The position numbers and the translations under genes were made by a program. Shown one piece after another: positions 49,721 through 58,866 of a DNA stretch of 64,000 bases. Positions within the stretch are counted from its first letter, which is position 1; the number at the start of each line of letters is the position of its first letter. The DNA lies in assembly GCA_029624675.1 (NCBI GenBank), contig JARSSP010000024.1, positions 57,575 to 121,574 of the forward strand, read 5' to 3'. The notes beneath the pieces were generated by a model. That model worked only from the letters and a program-made list of their open reading frames with translations. It had not been told where the DNA came from and ran no database searches. Origin of the DNA: Candidatus Contendibacter sp. (GTDB lineage: Bacteria > Pseudomonadota > Gammaproteobacteria > Competibacterales > Competibacteraceae).

Positions 49721-49809
49721 CGGAAACCCTCCAAGAAAATGATTCCACGCAACAATGTTGGAATGAATTTGAAGATGGTTCGGCAGCTATCCTCGGTGGG
49801 AAATCTGGC

Positions 49810-50850
49810 TTACCGCACCGATTGCAGCAACCGATTGGCCTCCTTGAAAAAGTCGGGTTGCGGCAGCAGTTCGCCGCTGGGGAATCGGACGAACAGCGCG
49901 GTGACCCGACGGTCTTTGCCCATTACGATGTCCTGAAAAGTCATCGAATTGGCGACCCGGGGCGAATCGGCGGGGACCTTGGTGTTGGTGTGATCCAGGG
50001 TCAGCGAAACCGATTCCAGTCGCAGATATTTTTCCGGCTCGCTCAGGGTGGCGGCGACCTTGGCGAGATGCTTGTCGAGTGTGGCGGTGTCCGCGCGCAG
50101 TTGGCTCAGTTCGGTTTCGATCCCTTCAAGCTGCTGTTCGAGGGCCGCTAAATCGACCGGTTCCGAGGTGGCCGATTCCGCCAGGGATTCGAAACCCACC
50201 TGGGCCTTTTTCAGCAGATTGGCCTTTTGCAAGAGCAACTTGCGCTGTTGCTGTTCCAGTTGAGTTTTCTGGACACGGCTGGCGGTCAGGCGTTGCAAGG
50301 CGGTTTCGATCAGGTAATCGGCCGCGCGCCGCATCAATTCCCGGCGGGTGTCCTGCTCGTTGTCGTTCAGGAAGACCAGCCGGTGGTCGGAGAAATTGAC
50401 CACAGTTTGCGGCACATCCCGCCGGAGGATTTCCCCATCCATCTCGATCCCGAGCACGTTCTTTTCGATCCGAACCGCGCCGAGGCCGCCGTACAGTTCC
50501 ACCGGCAGAGGATTGGGCGCCTGTTTCAGGTAATTGCGGGTGCCGTCGCTGAAACTCAGCGTTTCCCGCAAGCTGTCGGGCGAGGCGAACAGGGCGCGCA
50601 AGCGGGGATCGGTCATGTAGCCCTGGCGGTCGGCCACGATGGCGGGCGGCAGAGCGTTGACGAACTTCACCACGAAGTCGATGGCGCGCTCCACCGGGTC
50701 CCACAGCTTGCGCCGGTAGTGGCTCACCGCCCGCAGGCGGGGATCGGTGCCGTCCACCACCCGCTCGATGCCTCTCAGCATCAACTCCCTGTCGAATTTA
50801 CCGGGTTGGCTGGCGCCAGAAAAAATGGATTGCAGAAGACGAAACGCCAT
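49810..50850 (-). CDS. Coiled-coil hypothetical protein
   Basis: A 346-residue protein from the ATG at 50850 (MAFRLLQSIFSGAS), with AAGGAGAACGATC upstream. Residues about 170-290 are strongly coiled-coil ('VQKTQLEQQQRKLLLQKANLLKKAQ', 'LEQQLEGIETELSQLRADTATLDKHL'). The N-terminal part has 'FVVKFVNALPPAIVADRQGYMTDPRLRALFAS'. No family is recognised and there is no signal peptide. It lies downstream of fabI across a repeat-containing gap. The larger open frame extending to 51675 is a shadow of fabI. Confidence 0.75.
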   Translation of the reverse strand: MAFRLLQSIFSGASQPGKFDRELMLRGIERVVDGTDPRLRAVSHYRRKLWDPVERAIDFVVKFVNALPPAIVADRQGYMTDPRLRALFASPDSLRETLSFSDGTRNYLKQAPNPLPVELYGGLGAVRIEKNVLGIEMDGEILRRDVPQTVVNFSDHRLVFLNDNEQDTRRELMRRAADYLIETALQRLTASRVQKTQLEQQQRKLLLQKANLLKKAQVGFESLAESATSEPVDLAALEQQLEGIETELSQLRADTATLDKHLAKVAATLSEPEKYLRLESVSLTLDHTNTKVPADSPRVANSMTFQDIVMGKDRRVTALFVRFPSGELLPQPDFFKEANRLLQSVR

Positions 50851-50886
50851 GATCGTTCTCCTTCCAAGCGGGTTCGACAGGATCAA

Positions 50887-50978
50887 ATTCCCTTTCCCTT
50901 CGGGAGAGAGTTTGAGGGGGCTAAGCCATTGACAATAAACCCTCACCCCCGCTTTTCCTCCCGACGGAAGAAGGGAGT
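50887..50978. repeat. Two palindromic repeat copies between fabI and the coiled-coil gene
   Basis: TTCCCTTTCCCTTCGGGAGAG with a following TTGAGGGGG and, 50 nt on, CCTCACCCCCGC with TCCTCCCGACGGAAGAAGGGAG. Both fit the CCCTCACCC / CTCTCCC hairpin family, here degenerate. They could act as a transcription attenuator after fabI. Confidence 0.6.
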
Positions 50979-51761
50979 TCAAGCCATGATGTTCACGCCA
51001 CCGTCCACGTACACCGTGCTGCCGGTCAGGCGGCGGGCGTAGGGCGTGGCCAGGAAGGCGCAGGTGAAACCCACGTCCATGATGTCCACCAGTTCGCCGA
51101 GCGGCGCCCGCGCCACCGCTTCGTTCAGCATCAGATCGAAGTCCTTGAGTCCCGAAGCCGCCCGGGTCTTGAGCGGGCCGGGCGAGATGGCGTGAACCCG
51201 AATCTTCCGATGCCCCAGTTCGTAGGCCAGGTAGCGGCAGGCCGCTTCCAGCGCCGCTTTCACCGGCCCCATCACGTTGTAGTTCGGCGCCACCTCGTTG
51301 GCGCCGTGGTAGCTCATGGCGAACATCGCCCCACCTTCGGTCATGAGCGGCGCCGCCAGCTTGGCCATGCGGATGAAGGAGTGGCAGGAAATGTCCATCG
51401 CCTTGGCGAAACCCGCCGCCGAGCAGTCCAGCAGACCACCCTGCAAATCTTCCTTCGGCGCGAAGGCGATGGAATGGACCAGGATGTCGAGCCGACCCCA
51501 TTTTTGGGTGATGGCTTCGAACAGCACTTCGAGTTGGCCGGGCTGGCTTACGTCGAGCGGCATGAAGATCGGCGCTTCCAATTGCTCCGCCAGGGGTTCG
51601 ACATACGACTTCGACTTTTCGTTGAGATAGGTAATCGCCAAGTCCGCTTCCAGTTCGTGGAACGCCTTGGCACAACCGTAGGCGATGGAATGTTCGTTGG
51701 CGATACCGACAACCAGCGCTTTCTTGCCCTTGAGCGGGGGACGGGGGATTTCGACGGCCAT
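50979..51761 (-). CDS. fabI: Enoyl-ACP reductase (NADH), FabI type
   Basis: A 260-residue SDR-fold enzyme that reduces enoyl-ACP in fatty-acid elongation. The cofactor loop 'VVGIANEHSIAYGCAKAF', 'LDILVHSIAFAPKEDLQG' and the catalytic Tyr-x6-Lys in 'YNVMGPVKAALEAACRYLA' are intact, and 'ISPGPLKTRAASGL' is typical FabI. It is 14 nt downstream of ackA, in one unit with pta and the DUF3141 gene. This four-gene arrangement is known in other bacteria and may link acetyl phosphate to storage-lipid metabolism. It might be an additional, non-housekeeping FabI. Confidence 0.93.
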   Translation of the reverse strand: MAVEIPRPPLKGKKALVVGIANEHSIAYGCAKAFHELEADLAITYLNEKSKSYVEPLAEQLEAPIFMPLDVSQPGQLEVLFEAITQKWGRLDILVHSIAFAPKEDLQGGLLDCSAAGFAKAMDISCHSFIRMAKLAAPLMTEGGAMFAMSYHGANEVAPNYNVMGPVKAALEAACRYLAYELGHRKIRVHAISPGPLKTRAASGLKDFDLMLNEAVARAPLGELVDIMDVGFTCAFLATPYARRLTGSTVYVDGGVNIMA

Positions 51762-51775
51762 GGTGTTCGTGCTCC

Positions 51776-52963
51776 TTAGGGAACGGAGTTGAGGATGCGT
51801 CGGGTATGCCGGGCGATCATCAGTTCTTCGTTGGTCGGGATGACCCAGACTGGAACCCGGCTGTTCTGGGCACTGATGCGCGGACCGCCAGCCGCGTTGG
51901 CGGCGGGATCGAGTTCCACGCCGAGCCAGGCGGCGGCGCGGCAGACCCGCTCCCGGATCGGCGCCGCGTGTTCGCCGATGCCGCCGGTGAACACGATGGC
52001 GTCGAGTCCGCCCAGCGCGGCGGCCAGCGAGCCCAGTTCCCGGCCGATGCGGTAAACGAACAGCTCCACCGCGAATTTCGCCATCGGCTCGGCGGAACCG
52101 AGCAGGGTGCGCATGTCGCTGGAGATGCCCGAGACGCCCAGCAGACCCGACTGCTGGTAGAGCAGCTTTTCGATGGCGCGGGCGTCCATCTTCAACTCGT
52201 CCATGAGATAGAGGACGACGCCGGGGTCGAGATTGCCGCTGCGGGTGCCCATCGGCAATCCGTCCACGGCGGTGAAGCCCATGGTGCTGGCCACGCTTTT
52301 GCCGGCGCGGATCGCGGCCATGCTGGCGCCGTTGCCCAGATGCAGCACCACGGTGCGTCCCGCCGCCGCCCGAGCGTCGTATTCGGGCAAAACGGACGCG
52401 ATGTATTCGTAGGAAAGCCCGTGGAAGCCATAGCGCCGCACGCCCCGCCCGGTGATTTCGGGCGGCAGGGCGAACGCTTGCGCCACTTCCGGCTGGTTGC
52501 GATGGAAGGCGGTGTCGAAGCAGGCCACCTGGAACAATTGCGGCTGGTTGGCCAACAACAAACGGATCGGCTTGAGGTTGTGGGGCTGGTGCAAGGGCGC
52601 CAGCGGGATGAATTGCTCCAGATGGCTAACGATCTCGGCGGTCAGCCGGACCGGCGCCGTGTAGTCGAGACCGCCATGCACCACCCGGTGCCCCACGGCG
52701 ACGAGCCGGTGCCCGCCGAGCTGCTCGCGCAGAAAATCGGCCAGAAAGCCGACGGCGCCGTCGTGGCCGAGCGGTTCGCCCGCCGGCCACTGTTTTTCGC
52801 CGACGATGCCGCCCGCCGCGTCCTTGGCTTTGAACCGGGGCGCGGTGTACAAGCCCTCGATTTGCCCGCCCAGCAGCAGATCCAAGGCTTCGCCTTGTGC
52901 CAGGAACACCGAGAACTTGATGCTGGACGAGCCGGCATTGACCACCAGAATGGCATCGCTCAT
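51776..52963 (-). CDS. ackA: Acetate kinase
   Basis: A 395-residue enzyme interconverting acetyl phosphate plus ADP with acetate plus ATP. ASKHA-fold motifs are complete: 'VVNAGSSSIKFSVF', 'VGHRVVHGG', 'CFDTAFH', 'HLGNGASMAAI', 'DGLPMGTRSGNLDPG' and 'VFTGGIGEHAAPIRE'. The ATG at 52963 overlaps the pta stop (ATGA). A longer upstream frame is a shadow of pta. Confidence 0.97.
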   Translation of the reverse strand: MSDAILVVNAGSSSIKFSVFLAQGEALDLLLGGQIEGLYTAPRFKAKDAAGGIVGEKQWPAGEPLGHDGAVGFLADFLREQLGGHRLVAVGHRVVHGGLDYTAPVRLTAEIVSHLEQFIPLAPLHQPHNLKPIRLLLANQPQLFQVACFDTAFHRNQPEVAQAFALPPEITGRGVRRYGFHGLSYEYIASVLPEYDARAAAGRTVVLHLGNGASMAAIRAGKSVASTMGFTAVDGLPMGTRSGNLDPGVVLYLMDELKMDARAIEKLLYQQSGLLGVSGISSDMRTLLGSAEPMAKFAVELFVYRIGRELGSLAAALGGLDAIVFTGGIGEHAAPIRERVCRAAAWLGVELDPAANAAGGPRISAQNSRVPVWVIPTNEELMIARHTRRILNSVP

Positions 52964-53904
52964 GGCGCCACCGCCTTGCTCGCGCTTGCCCGCCGGGCTT
53001 GGGCGACCAGCGCGGCCACCGCGCAGGAGGCCAGCCGGGTCGTCACCGAATCGGCCCGGCTGGTGAGGATGATCGGCACCCGGGCGCCGAGCACGATGCC
53101 GGCCGCGTCGGCATCGGCCATGAAGGTCAGGCTCTTGGCCAGCATGTTGCCCGCTTCCAGATCGGGCACCACCAGAATGTCCGCCATCCCCGCCACCGGC
53201 GAGTCGATCTTTTTGATCTGGGCCGCCGTCAGGTCGATGGCGTTGTCCAGCGCCAGCGGCCCGTCCAGGATGCCGCCGGTGATTTGCTTGCGGTCGGCCA
53301 TCTTGCACAGGGCGGCGGCTTCGATCGTGGATTGCACCTTCGGATTGACCGTTTCCATGGCGGACAGAACCGCCACCTTCGGTTGCTCGAAACCCAGGGC
53401 CTGGGCGAGGTCGATGGCGTTCTGGACGATATGGACCTTGTCTTCCAGGGTCGGAAAGATGTTGATCGCCGCGTCGGTGACGATGATCGCCCGGTCCAGG
53501 CTCGGCACGTCCATGATGAAGGCGTGACTGATGCGGCGTTCGGTGCGCAAGCCGGTCGCGGTCCGCACCACCGCGCCCATCAGTTCGTCGGTGTGCAGGC
53601 TGCCCTTCATCAGCATCTCGGCCTTGCCTTCGCGGGCCAGTTGCACCGCCAGATCGGCGGCGGCGTGGCTGTGCGGCGCGTCCACGATTTCGTAGCCGGA
53701 CAGGTCGAGCTGGAATTGCGCCGCCACGGCTTCGATCTTGGCGCGCGGGCCGACTAGAATCGGCCGCAAGATGCCGAGTTCGGCGGCTTCCACCGCGCCC
53801 TTGAGCGAGGTCTCATCGCAGGGGTGGGCCACGGCGGTTGGCACCGGGGTCAATGCCTTACAACGGGCGATGAGCCCTTCGTATTTTTCGTGCTTGCGTT
53901 CCAT
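52960..53904 (-). CDS. pta: Phosphate acetyltransferase (PTA/PTB family)
   Basis: A 314-residue enzyme converting acetyl-CoA (or another short acyl-CoA) and phosphate to the acyl phosphate used by AckA. The ATG at 53904 (MERKHEKYEGLIARC) has GAGGACC at 8 nt; an in-frame ATG at 53919 lacks a site. Motifs: 'ILVGPRAKIEAVA', 'LMKGSLHTDELMGAVVR', 'ISHAFIMDVPSL', 'TDAAINIFPTLEDKVHIVQNAIDLA' and 'LVVPDLEAGNMLAKSLTF'. It is the short single-domain form, so acetyl versus butyryl preference is not certain. Confidence 0.92.
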   Translation of the reverse strand: MERKHEKYEGLIARCKALTPVPTAVAHPCDETSLKGAVEAAELGILRPILVGPRAKIEAVAAQFQLDLSGYEIVDAPHSHAAADLAVQLAREGKAEMLMKGSLHTDELMGAVVRTATGLRTERRISHAFIMDVPSLDRAIIVTDAAINIFPTLEDKVHIVQNAIDLAQALGFEQPKVAVLSAMETVNPKVQSTIEAAALCKMADRKQITGGILDGPLALDNAIDLTAAQIKKIDSPVAGMADILVVPDLEAGNMLAKSLTFMADADAAGIVLGARVPIILTSRADSVTTRLASCAVAALVAQARRASASKAVAP

Positions 53905-53949
53905 GAATTCGGTCCTCATTTTCGGTATCGATCGGCCGGTCTCTTGCGC

Positions 53950-53990
53950 TCCCCTCTCCCGCAAGCGGGAGAGGGGTTAGGGGTGAGGGT
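53950..53990. repeat. Palindromic repeat between the DUF3141 gene and pta
   Basis: CCCCTCTCCCGCAAGCGGGAGAGGGG is a near-perfect hairpin followed by TTAGGGGTGAGGG. This is the clearest full copy of the repeat family also found inside atpA, ntpI and kdpB. It ends 2 nt before the DUF3141 stop codon. Confidence 0.8.
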
Positions 53991-53991
53991 C

Positions 53992-56157
53992 TCAAACGGC
54001 CTGGAACAGCTTCTCGATCTCAGCCAACCGCTCGACCCGCTCGCCGGTGACCTCGCCGGCCGCCGATGCGACCAAGCGAATCTTGGCGAGCGCATCCGCC
54101 CGAATGGCCGGGTCAGCGGGCAGCATCTTCGGGATCGCGGCTAGCGCGCCGTCGCGGTCAAGCAGGAGGGCGAAGAACTGCTCGCGCAGCACTCGCTTGA
54201 ACTCCTCCAAGGTCAGGCTGCCGTGCTCGGCGCGCATTTGGCGCAGTTCGTTGAACGCTCGCTCGTCCACCCCCGGTCCGGCCATGCCGATGTAGACCAG
54301 ACCGCGAATCATCGCCTCGCGCACGCCGCCTTCGGCGAGACGCGCCTTGAGTTCGGCGATCCGTTGCTGGACGAAGGCGATTTGTTCCGGTTCCACGCCG
54401 GGATGCCGGCGCGGCGGTTCGTCCGAGGCTTGCAATCCCACCAGCGCTTGCAGCAACGGGGTGCTGTACACCGCCAGGAAGATTTGCTCCAGGCTCCGGT
54501 CCCGCAAATCGCGCCAGCCGTCGAGCGCGGCGATCATCCCCGCCGAGAACATGGCTTGCCACTGGACGAGAGGGTTGTCCGGCGCGACGGTTTGCCGCTG
54601 CTCGCGCACCTGCTCGGCCAGTTGGGCGATCTGCTGCATCAGCGGATTGCGGTCCGAGAACAGCATGTTAGGCAACTCGGCCGGCTTGATCTGATTCGGC
54701 GGCTCGAAGGCGGCCTGGCCGTTGGCGAAGGCCCGGACGAACGGCTGGAACAGGGTCCGATACAGGCCCAGATTGATTTCCGACACCCGCCGCGCGGTGG
54801 CGAAGCGGAGTTCGTTTTCGGGGCTGGGCCGGACGACCGCCCGCAGATCGGCCAGCGTGCGCGGCTCGAAGCGAACGATCCAGTCGCCGACGATCAGGTC
54901 GAGGTTGGCGGCGTCCGCCGTCTTGGGCGTCATCACCGCCTCGTACAGGCCGGGCGGCAGGACGTCGATCAGGTCGATGTTGGAAGCGAACTCCTGATGC
55001 TCTTTTTTGGCGACGCCGCCCGAAACGAAGATGCCGAGATGGCCGATGGTTTCGTGGATGGCGTAGACGAGGGTCTGGCCGCAGGCGCGGAGGTCGTCGT
55101 CGTTTTCGTAGAGATCGACGATCCAGCCCAGCGCCTGCTGCGGCGGGGTGATATTGTCGCCCTTGGAGCAGAAGCAAACGATGGGCGAGCGGATGTTGCG
55201 CAAGTCGATGCGCACGCCGTCGCTGGTGACGATTTCGGCGGTGGCCAGCCGGTTGCCGATGAACAGTTGATCGACGATCCACTGCATTTCTTCGGCGTTC
55301 AGGTTGACGTGGCCGCCCCACCAGGCCTCGAATTCCAGAAAGCGCTCGCTCTCGGTATCCACCTTCGACCAGAGATCGTAGTTCTTGGCCCAGTAGGTGT
55401 TGGCGGGATTGAGGTTCTCGAAGTTGCCAACCAGGTTGGCGCCGTCGAACTGGCCGTGTCCTAGGTCGCTGGTGAGCGCGGTCAGCCAACTGCCGCCCAG
55501 CAGGCCGCCGGTGTAGCGCATGGGATTCTGACCTTCCACCCCGGCCCAGTAGGACAGGGGCGAACCGGGGATGATGAGCGGCCCGAATAGTTCCGGTCGG
55601 GTCGCGGCCAGCATCAGCACCGCCCAGCCGGCCTGGCAGTTGCCGATGACGCAGGGCTTGCCGTCGGCGTTGGGGTGCAGGGCGATCACGTTCTCCAGGA
55701 ACACCGCCTCCGCCCGCATGATGTCCTCGATGGTCTGGCCCGGCATCGGGTCGGGCGTGAAACCGACGAAATAGCAGGGATGGCCGGCGCGCAGCGCCAC
55801 GCCCAGCTCGCTGTCGGCCTTGAAGCCGCCGATCCCCGGGCCGTGGCCGGCGCGCGGGTCGACCACCACGAACGGGCGCTTTTTCGGATCGATCACCACG
55901 CCTTCCGGCGGCTTGATCCGCACCAGCCCGTAGTTGACCGGCCGCTCGAAGGTGCGCCCGTCCAGCACCAGTTCGGCGTCGAAGTGGAGGACGTGCGGCA
56001 CCTTCATGGCCTTGTGCTCGAAATACTGGTTGCCACGCCGGCGCAGCGTGTCCCAGAACAGGATGGTGCGCTGCCAGGAGTCCACCCAGTAATCGGCGAC
56101 TTGCTGGGCGGGCGCGGGCAGGCTTTGGAAAGGGGAGAAAGCGTTGGGATCGGTCAT
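53992..56157 (-). CDS. DUF3141 protein, PHA-synthase-like alpha/beta hydrolase
   Basis: A 721-residue soluble protein. Residues about 60-420 form an alpha/beta-hydrolase-type region with a lipase-box variant 'VIGNCQAGWAVLMLAA' (candidate nucleophile Cys), a downstream Asp in 'FCSKGDNITPPQQALGW' and a His in 'IHETIGHLGIFVSGG'. This resembles the Cys-Asp-His triad of PHA synthase, and the family is annotated as poly(3-hydroxyalkanoate) synthetase-like. The C-terminal 300 residues are helical and specific to DUF3141. It leads the pta-ackA-fabI genes. Whether it makes, degrades or binds a polyester is not shown by sequence. Confidence 0.88.
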   Translation of the reverse strand: MTDPNAFSPFQSLPAPAQQVADYWVDSWQRTILFWDTLRRRGNQYFEHKAMKVPHVLHFDAELVLDGRTFERPVNYGLVRIKPPEGVVIDPKKRPFVVVDPRAGHGPGIGGFKADSELGVALRAGHPCYFVGFTPDPMPGQTIEDIMRAEAVFLENVIALHPNADGKPCVIGNCQAGWAVLMLAATRPELFGPLIIPGSPLSYWAGVEGQNPMRYTGGLLGGSWLTALTSDLGHGQFDGANLVGNFENLNPANTYWAKNYDLWSKVDTESERFLEFEAWWGGHVNLNAEEMQWIVDQLFIGNRLATAEIVTSDGVRIDLRNIRSPIVCFCSKGDNITPPQQALGWIVDLYENDDDLRACGQTLVYAIHETIGHLGIFVSGGVAKKEHQEFASNIDLIDVLPPGLYEAVMTPKTADAANLDLIVGDWIVRFEPRTLADLRAVVRPSPENELRFATARRVSEINLGLYRTLFQPFVRAFANGQAAFEPPNQIKPAELPNMLFSDRNPLMQQIAQLAEQVREQRQTVAPDNPLVQWQAMFSAGMIAALDGWRDLRDRSLEQIFLAVYSTPLLQALVGLQASDEPPRRHPGVEPEQIAFVQQRIAELKARLAEGGVREAMIRGLVYIGMAGPGVDERAFNELRQMRAEHGSLTLEEFKRVLREQFFALLLDRDGALAAIPKMLPADPAIRADALAKIRLVASAAGEVTGERVERLAEIEKLFQAV

Positions 56158-56222
56158 CGGTGAATCTCCTCAAGCAAATCTTCTGGGAGCGGTGGAAAGC
56201 GAAGCGCGAAGGCGCTCTCGCC

Positions 56223-56567
56223 TTATGTGGACTCCAGGGAAGTCTGGCCGCATCGCGCTTGCCAGGCGAATTCGAGGCCCCGGATTTCGGAGATGATCCG
56301 AAAATCGAGCGAGGGCGGTTTGGTCGCCGTCTCCATTAATTCCGCCAGACGGGTAAAACGTTCCGAGCGGAGCATCGAACACAGATTCTTCTCGGTATCC
56401 CACACCTCGATGTAACAGAGACTTCGAGGATTTTGACTTTCCGTGAAAAGATGGGCCTCCAGACAGCCGCGCTCCAACCGCGCCTGTCGCCCCAGCGACC
56501 GCAGCGCGACCGCCAGCGACCGGGTTCGCTGGGGAAAGGCTCGAAGACAAAGACGCAGCTCGATCAT
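56223..56567 (-). CDS. Antibiotic-biosynthesis-monooxygenase (ABM)-like small protein
   Basis: A 114-residue ferredoxin-like-fold protein (MIELRLCLRAFPQRTRSLAVALRSLG) with 'RLERGCLEAHLFTESQNPRSLCYIEVWDTEKNL', the ABM/quinol-monooxygenase pattern. It lies 65 nt upstream of the DUF3141 gene on the same strand. No Shine-Dalgarno site is evident before the ATG, which lies very near a predicted sigma-54 promoter. The substrate is unknown. Confidence 0.8.
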   Translation of the reverse strand: MIELRLCLRAFPQRTRSLAVALRSLGRQARLERGCLEAHLFTESQNPRSLCYIEVWDTEKNLCSMLRSERFTRLAELMETATKPPSLDFRIISEIRGLEFAWQARCGQTSLEST

Positions 56568-56579
56568 GCGCTTGAACGG

Positions 56580-56596
56580 AGCAGGTAGCGTGCCAG
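56580..56596 (-). promoter_or_regulatory. Candidate sigma-54 (-24/-12) promoter
   Basis: On the minus strand CTGGCACGCTACCTGCT matches the sigma-54 consensus TGGCACG-N4-TTGC with one mismatch and exact GG-N10-GC spacing. It points toward the ABM, DUF3141, pta, ackA and fabI genes. A sigma-54 activator gene ends 132 nt further upstream on the same strand. The predicted transcription start would be only about 3 nt before the ABM start codon. Confidence 0.45.
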
Positions 56597-56694
56597 CCGA
56601 ATCGAAACGCGGACTGGAATTGAATCGCTATCTAAAACAATGAACCGCGTGAATGGTCCGAGGTTCGCGGCCATACCGAACTTGCGGGGATCAT

Positions 56695-56727
56695 CCGAAA
56701 TATCGTGGAACTCCGAAATATCGGAGT
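56695..56727. repeat. Direct and inverted repeat just after the sigma-54 activator gene
   Basis: CCGAAATATCG occurs twice (56695-56705 and 56713-56723), and ACTCCGA/TCGGAGT (56710-56716, 56721-56727) forms a 7-bp hairpin. It abuts the stop codon of the activator gene at 56728. It could be a weak terminator or an upstream activator-binding site for the sigma-54 promoter 100 nt away. Confidence 0.45.
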
Positions 56728-58692
56728 CTAGTGGGATGGATGGCGACGCAGGCCGAGCTTGGCCATGCGGCTTTCGAGCGTGGTGGGCGGCAGACCGAGG
56801 ATCTCCGCCGCGCCGCCCGCGCCCCGAACGCGCCAATGGGTGAATTCCAGCACCCGCTGGATATGTTCGCGCTCGACCTCCGCCAGAGTGGCCAGGCCCC
56901 GAGCGGCTGGGGTGGCGGCAACGCCCGGCGGGTCGATCCGGAGCGTGGGACCGCTCGCTAGAATCATCGCCCGCTCGACGACGTTGCGCAATTCGCGCAC
57001 GTTGCCAGGCCAATCATTCTGTTGCAGCGCCCGCAGGCTGGCTTTGGCGATGGCCTGGATCGGTTTGCCCATGGCTTTCGAGAATTCCTCGATGAAGGCC
57101 CACACCAGCAGCGAAATGTCCTCCCGGCGCTCGCGCAACGGCGGGGCCGTGATCGGGAAGACGTTGAGGCGATAATATAGATCTTCTCGAAACCGACCTT
57201 CGGCGACTGTCTTGGCCAAATCCCGGTTGGTGGCGGCGATGACGCGAACGTCTACTTTGACCGACTTCGGACTACCCAGCCGCTCGATTTCTCTTTCCTC
57301 CAACACCCGAAGCAGCTTGGCCTGGGACTCGGGCGGCAGTTCGCTGATTTCATCGAGGAAAATCGTCGATCCATTCGCCATCTCAAAGCGGCCGATCTGC
57401 CGGGCTAGCGCGCCGGTATAGGCGCCCTTCTCGCGTCCGAACAATTCGCTCTCGATCAGCGCCGCTGGAATCGCCGCGCAGTTCACCCGCACCATGGCGC
57501 GATCGCGGCGCGAACTCAGTTCGTGAATCGCCGTCGCGAGCAACTCCTTGCCGGTGCCGGTTTCGCCCAGCAGCAACACCGAGGAGGCGGTGGGGGCCAC
57601 CTGTTCCACCTGCGCCAGGACCCGACGGATAGCCGGACTTTGACCAACGATGCGGCCATGGCCCTGGCTGGACTTCACTTCCTGTTGGAGGTAGAGGTTT
57701 TCCTGTTGGAGTTGCGCCCGCAAGCGCTGTACCTCCTCCAGGGCGTTTCGAAGACGGGCTTCATCGTCCCGGCGCTGGGTAATGTCGAGGGAGGCGCCCA
57801 CCATCCGTGCCGGCTGGCCACCAGCGTCCAAATGACAGGAACCGACGACATGGAGCCAGCGGATGACGCCATCGGGATGCACGACCCGATATTCTTCGCG
57901 GAACTCGCCACCATGGTGGAAGGTGTTCCTTATTGCATCACCCACTCGGGTCCGGTCATCGGGATGCACGCAGGCGATGAGCCGCTGGAAGTTCGCCAGT
58001 TCGTCGGGTTGGGCGCCATACAGAGTACGGGCCTGATCCGAAGCCCAGATGACGTTGCGGGGAATATCCCAGTCCCATAGGCCGATATTGGCCGCCGCCG
58101 CCGCCAACCGCATCCGTTCCTCGCTTTCCCGCAACGTCCGGTCAGCATCCTGGCGGGCCAAGGCGTTGGCGAACACGTCGGCGATCAGGCGCATGCCGCG
58201 CGCCACCGATTCCGGCCACTCGCGCTCGCCATGCGCCAGGCTACAACCGACTCCACCGATGACGCGGCCGCCCACCATCAAGGGAACCACCATGCCCGAT
58301 AAGATCTGGCGGTTGGCAAAAAGCTTTCGCTCCTTTTCGGCCTCCGGGGGCAGGTCGGCAAGGCGGGCCATCACGAACGGTCGGCCGCCCAACAGCGTCC
58401 GGGATAGTAGCGGCGCCTCGGTGGCCAGAGAAGGGACGAGGGGGAACGTCTCCACTCCGGGTACGGCGAACGCGTGGGTGACGATGAGATCCCGACCGTC
58501 TTCGGTCAAGCGTCCCAGAGTCGCCCGATCCGCCCGCAACGTTTCGACCAAGCAGCGCAAGGCGTTAGAGATTTCCCGATCAACTTCGTCGGGAGAGAGG
58601 TTGGCGAAGCGCGCCGAGAGTTCGGCCAACAGGGTCTCGAATCGCAGCCGATCTTCAAGTTCGGCCTGAATGTCGGTATTCAAGGCTTGCAT
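56728..58692 (-). CDS. Sigma-54-dependent transcriptional activator (GAF-PAS-AAA+-HTH)
   Basis: A 654-residue bacterial enhancer-binding protein. An N-terminal GAF domain (about residues 20-175) and a PAS domain (about 195-320, 'NIGLWDWDIPRNVIWASDQARTLYG') are the sensors. The AAA+ domain (about 345-580) has Walker A GETGTGKE, the sigma-54-contact loop GAYTGA (about residue 422), 'GSTIFLDEISELP' and 'NDWPGNVRELRN'. A Fis-type HTH ends the protein (AAEILGLPPTTLESRMAKLGL). It lacks a receiver domain, so it senses a ligand or redox/light signal directly. The ABM-DUF3141-pta-ackA-fabI genes lie downstream on the same strand and are likely targets. Confidence 0.95.
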   Translation of the reverse strand: MQALNTDIQAELEDRLRFETLLAELSARFANLSPDEVDREISNALRCLVETLRADRATLGRLTEDGRDLIVTHAFAVPGVETFPLVPSLATEAPLLSRTLLGGRPFVMARLADLPPEAEKERKLFANRQILSGMVVPLMVGGRVIGGVGCSLAHGEREWPESVARGMRLIADVFANALARQDADRTLRESEERMRLAAAAANIGLWDWDIPRNVIWASDQARTLYGAQPDELANFQRLIACVHPDDRTRVGDAIRNTFHHGGEFREEYRVVHPDGVIRWLHVVGSCHLDAGGQPARMVGASLDITQRRDDEARLRNALEEVQRLRAQLQQENLYLQQEVKSSQGHGRIVGQSPAIRRVLAQVEQVAPTASSVLLLGETGTGKELLATAIHELSSRRDRAMVRVNCAAIPAALIESELFGREKGAYTGALARQIGRFEMANGSTIFLDEISELPPESQAKLLRVLEEREIERLGSPKSVKVDVRVIAATNRDLAKTVAEGRFREDLYYRLNVFPITAPPLRERREDISLLVWAFIEEFSKAMGKPIQAIAKASLRALQQNDWPGNVRELRNVVERAMILASGPTLRIDPPGVAATPAARGLATLAEVEREHIQRVLEFTHWRVRGAGGAAEILGLPPTTLESRMAKLGLRRHPSH

Positions 58693-58866
58693 GGAATAGG
58701 AAGGTGATTCATTGAAATCCAGTGGCTATATTGGATGGGATAAATCCATCGGGAACGACCATGACGCTCCTACACAGGTTGTCAAATTTCCATGTCCTCC
58801 TGCTTTGCAAATCTTTGCGAGAATTTTAAGAATAGGGCATCTTCGTCGACTTATGGAGACATCATC

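Noticed and set aside
49810..51675. 621-codon open frame joining fabI region and coiled-coil gene
   Set aside because: Its first 275 codons are a shadow of fabI and the repeat gap; the ATG at 50850 with a good ribosome site is the real start.
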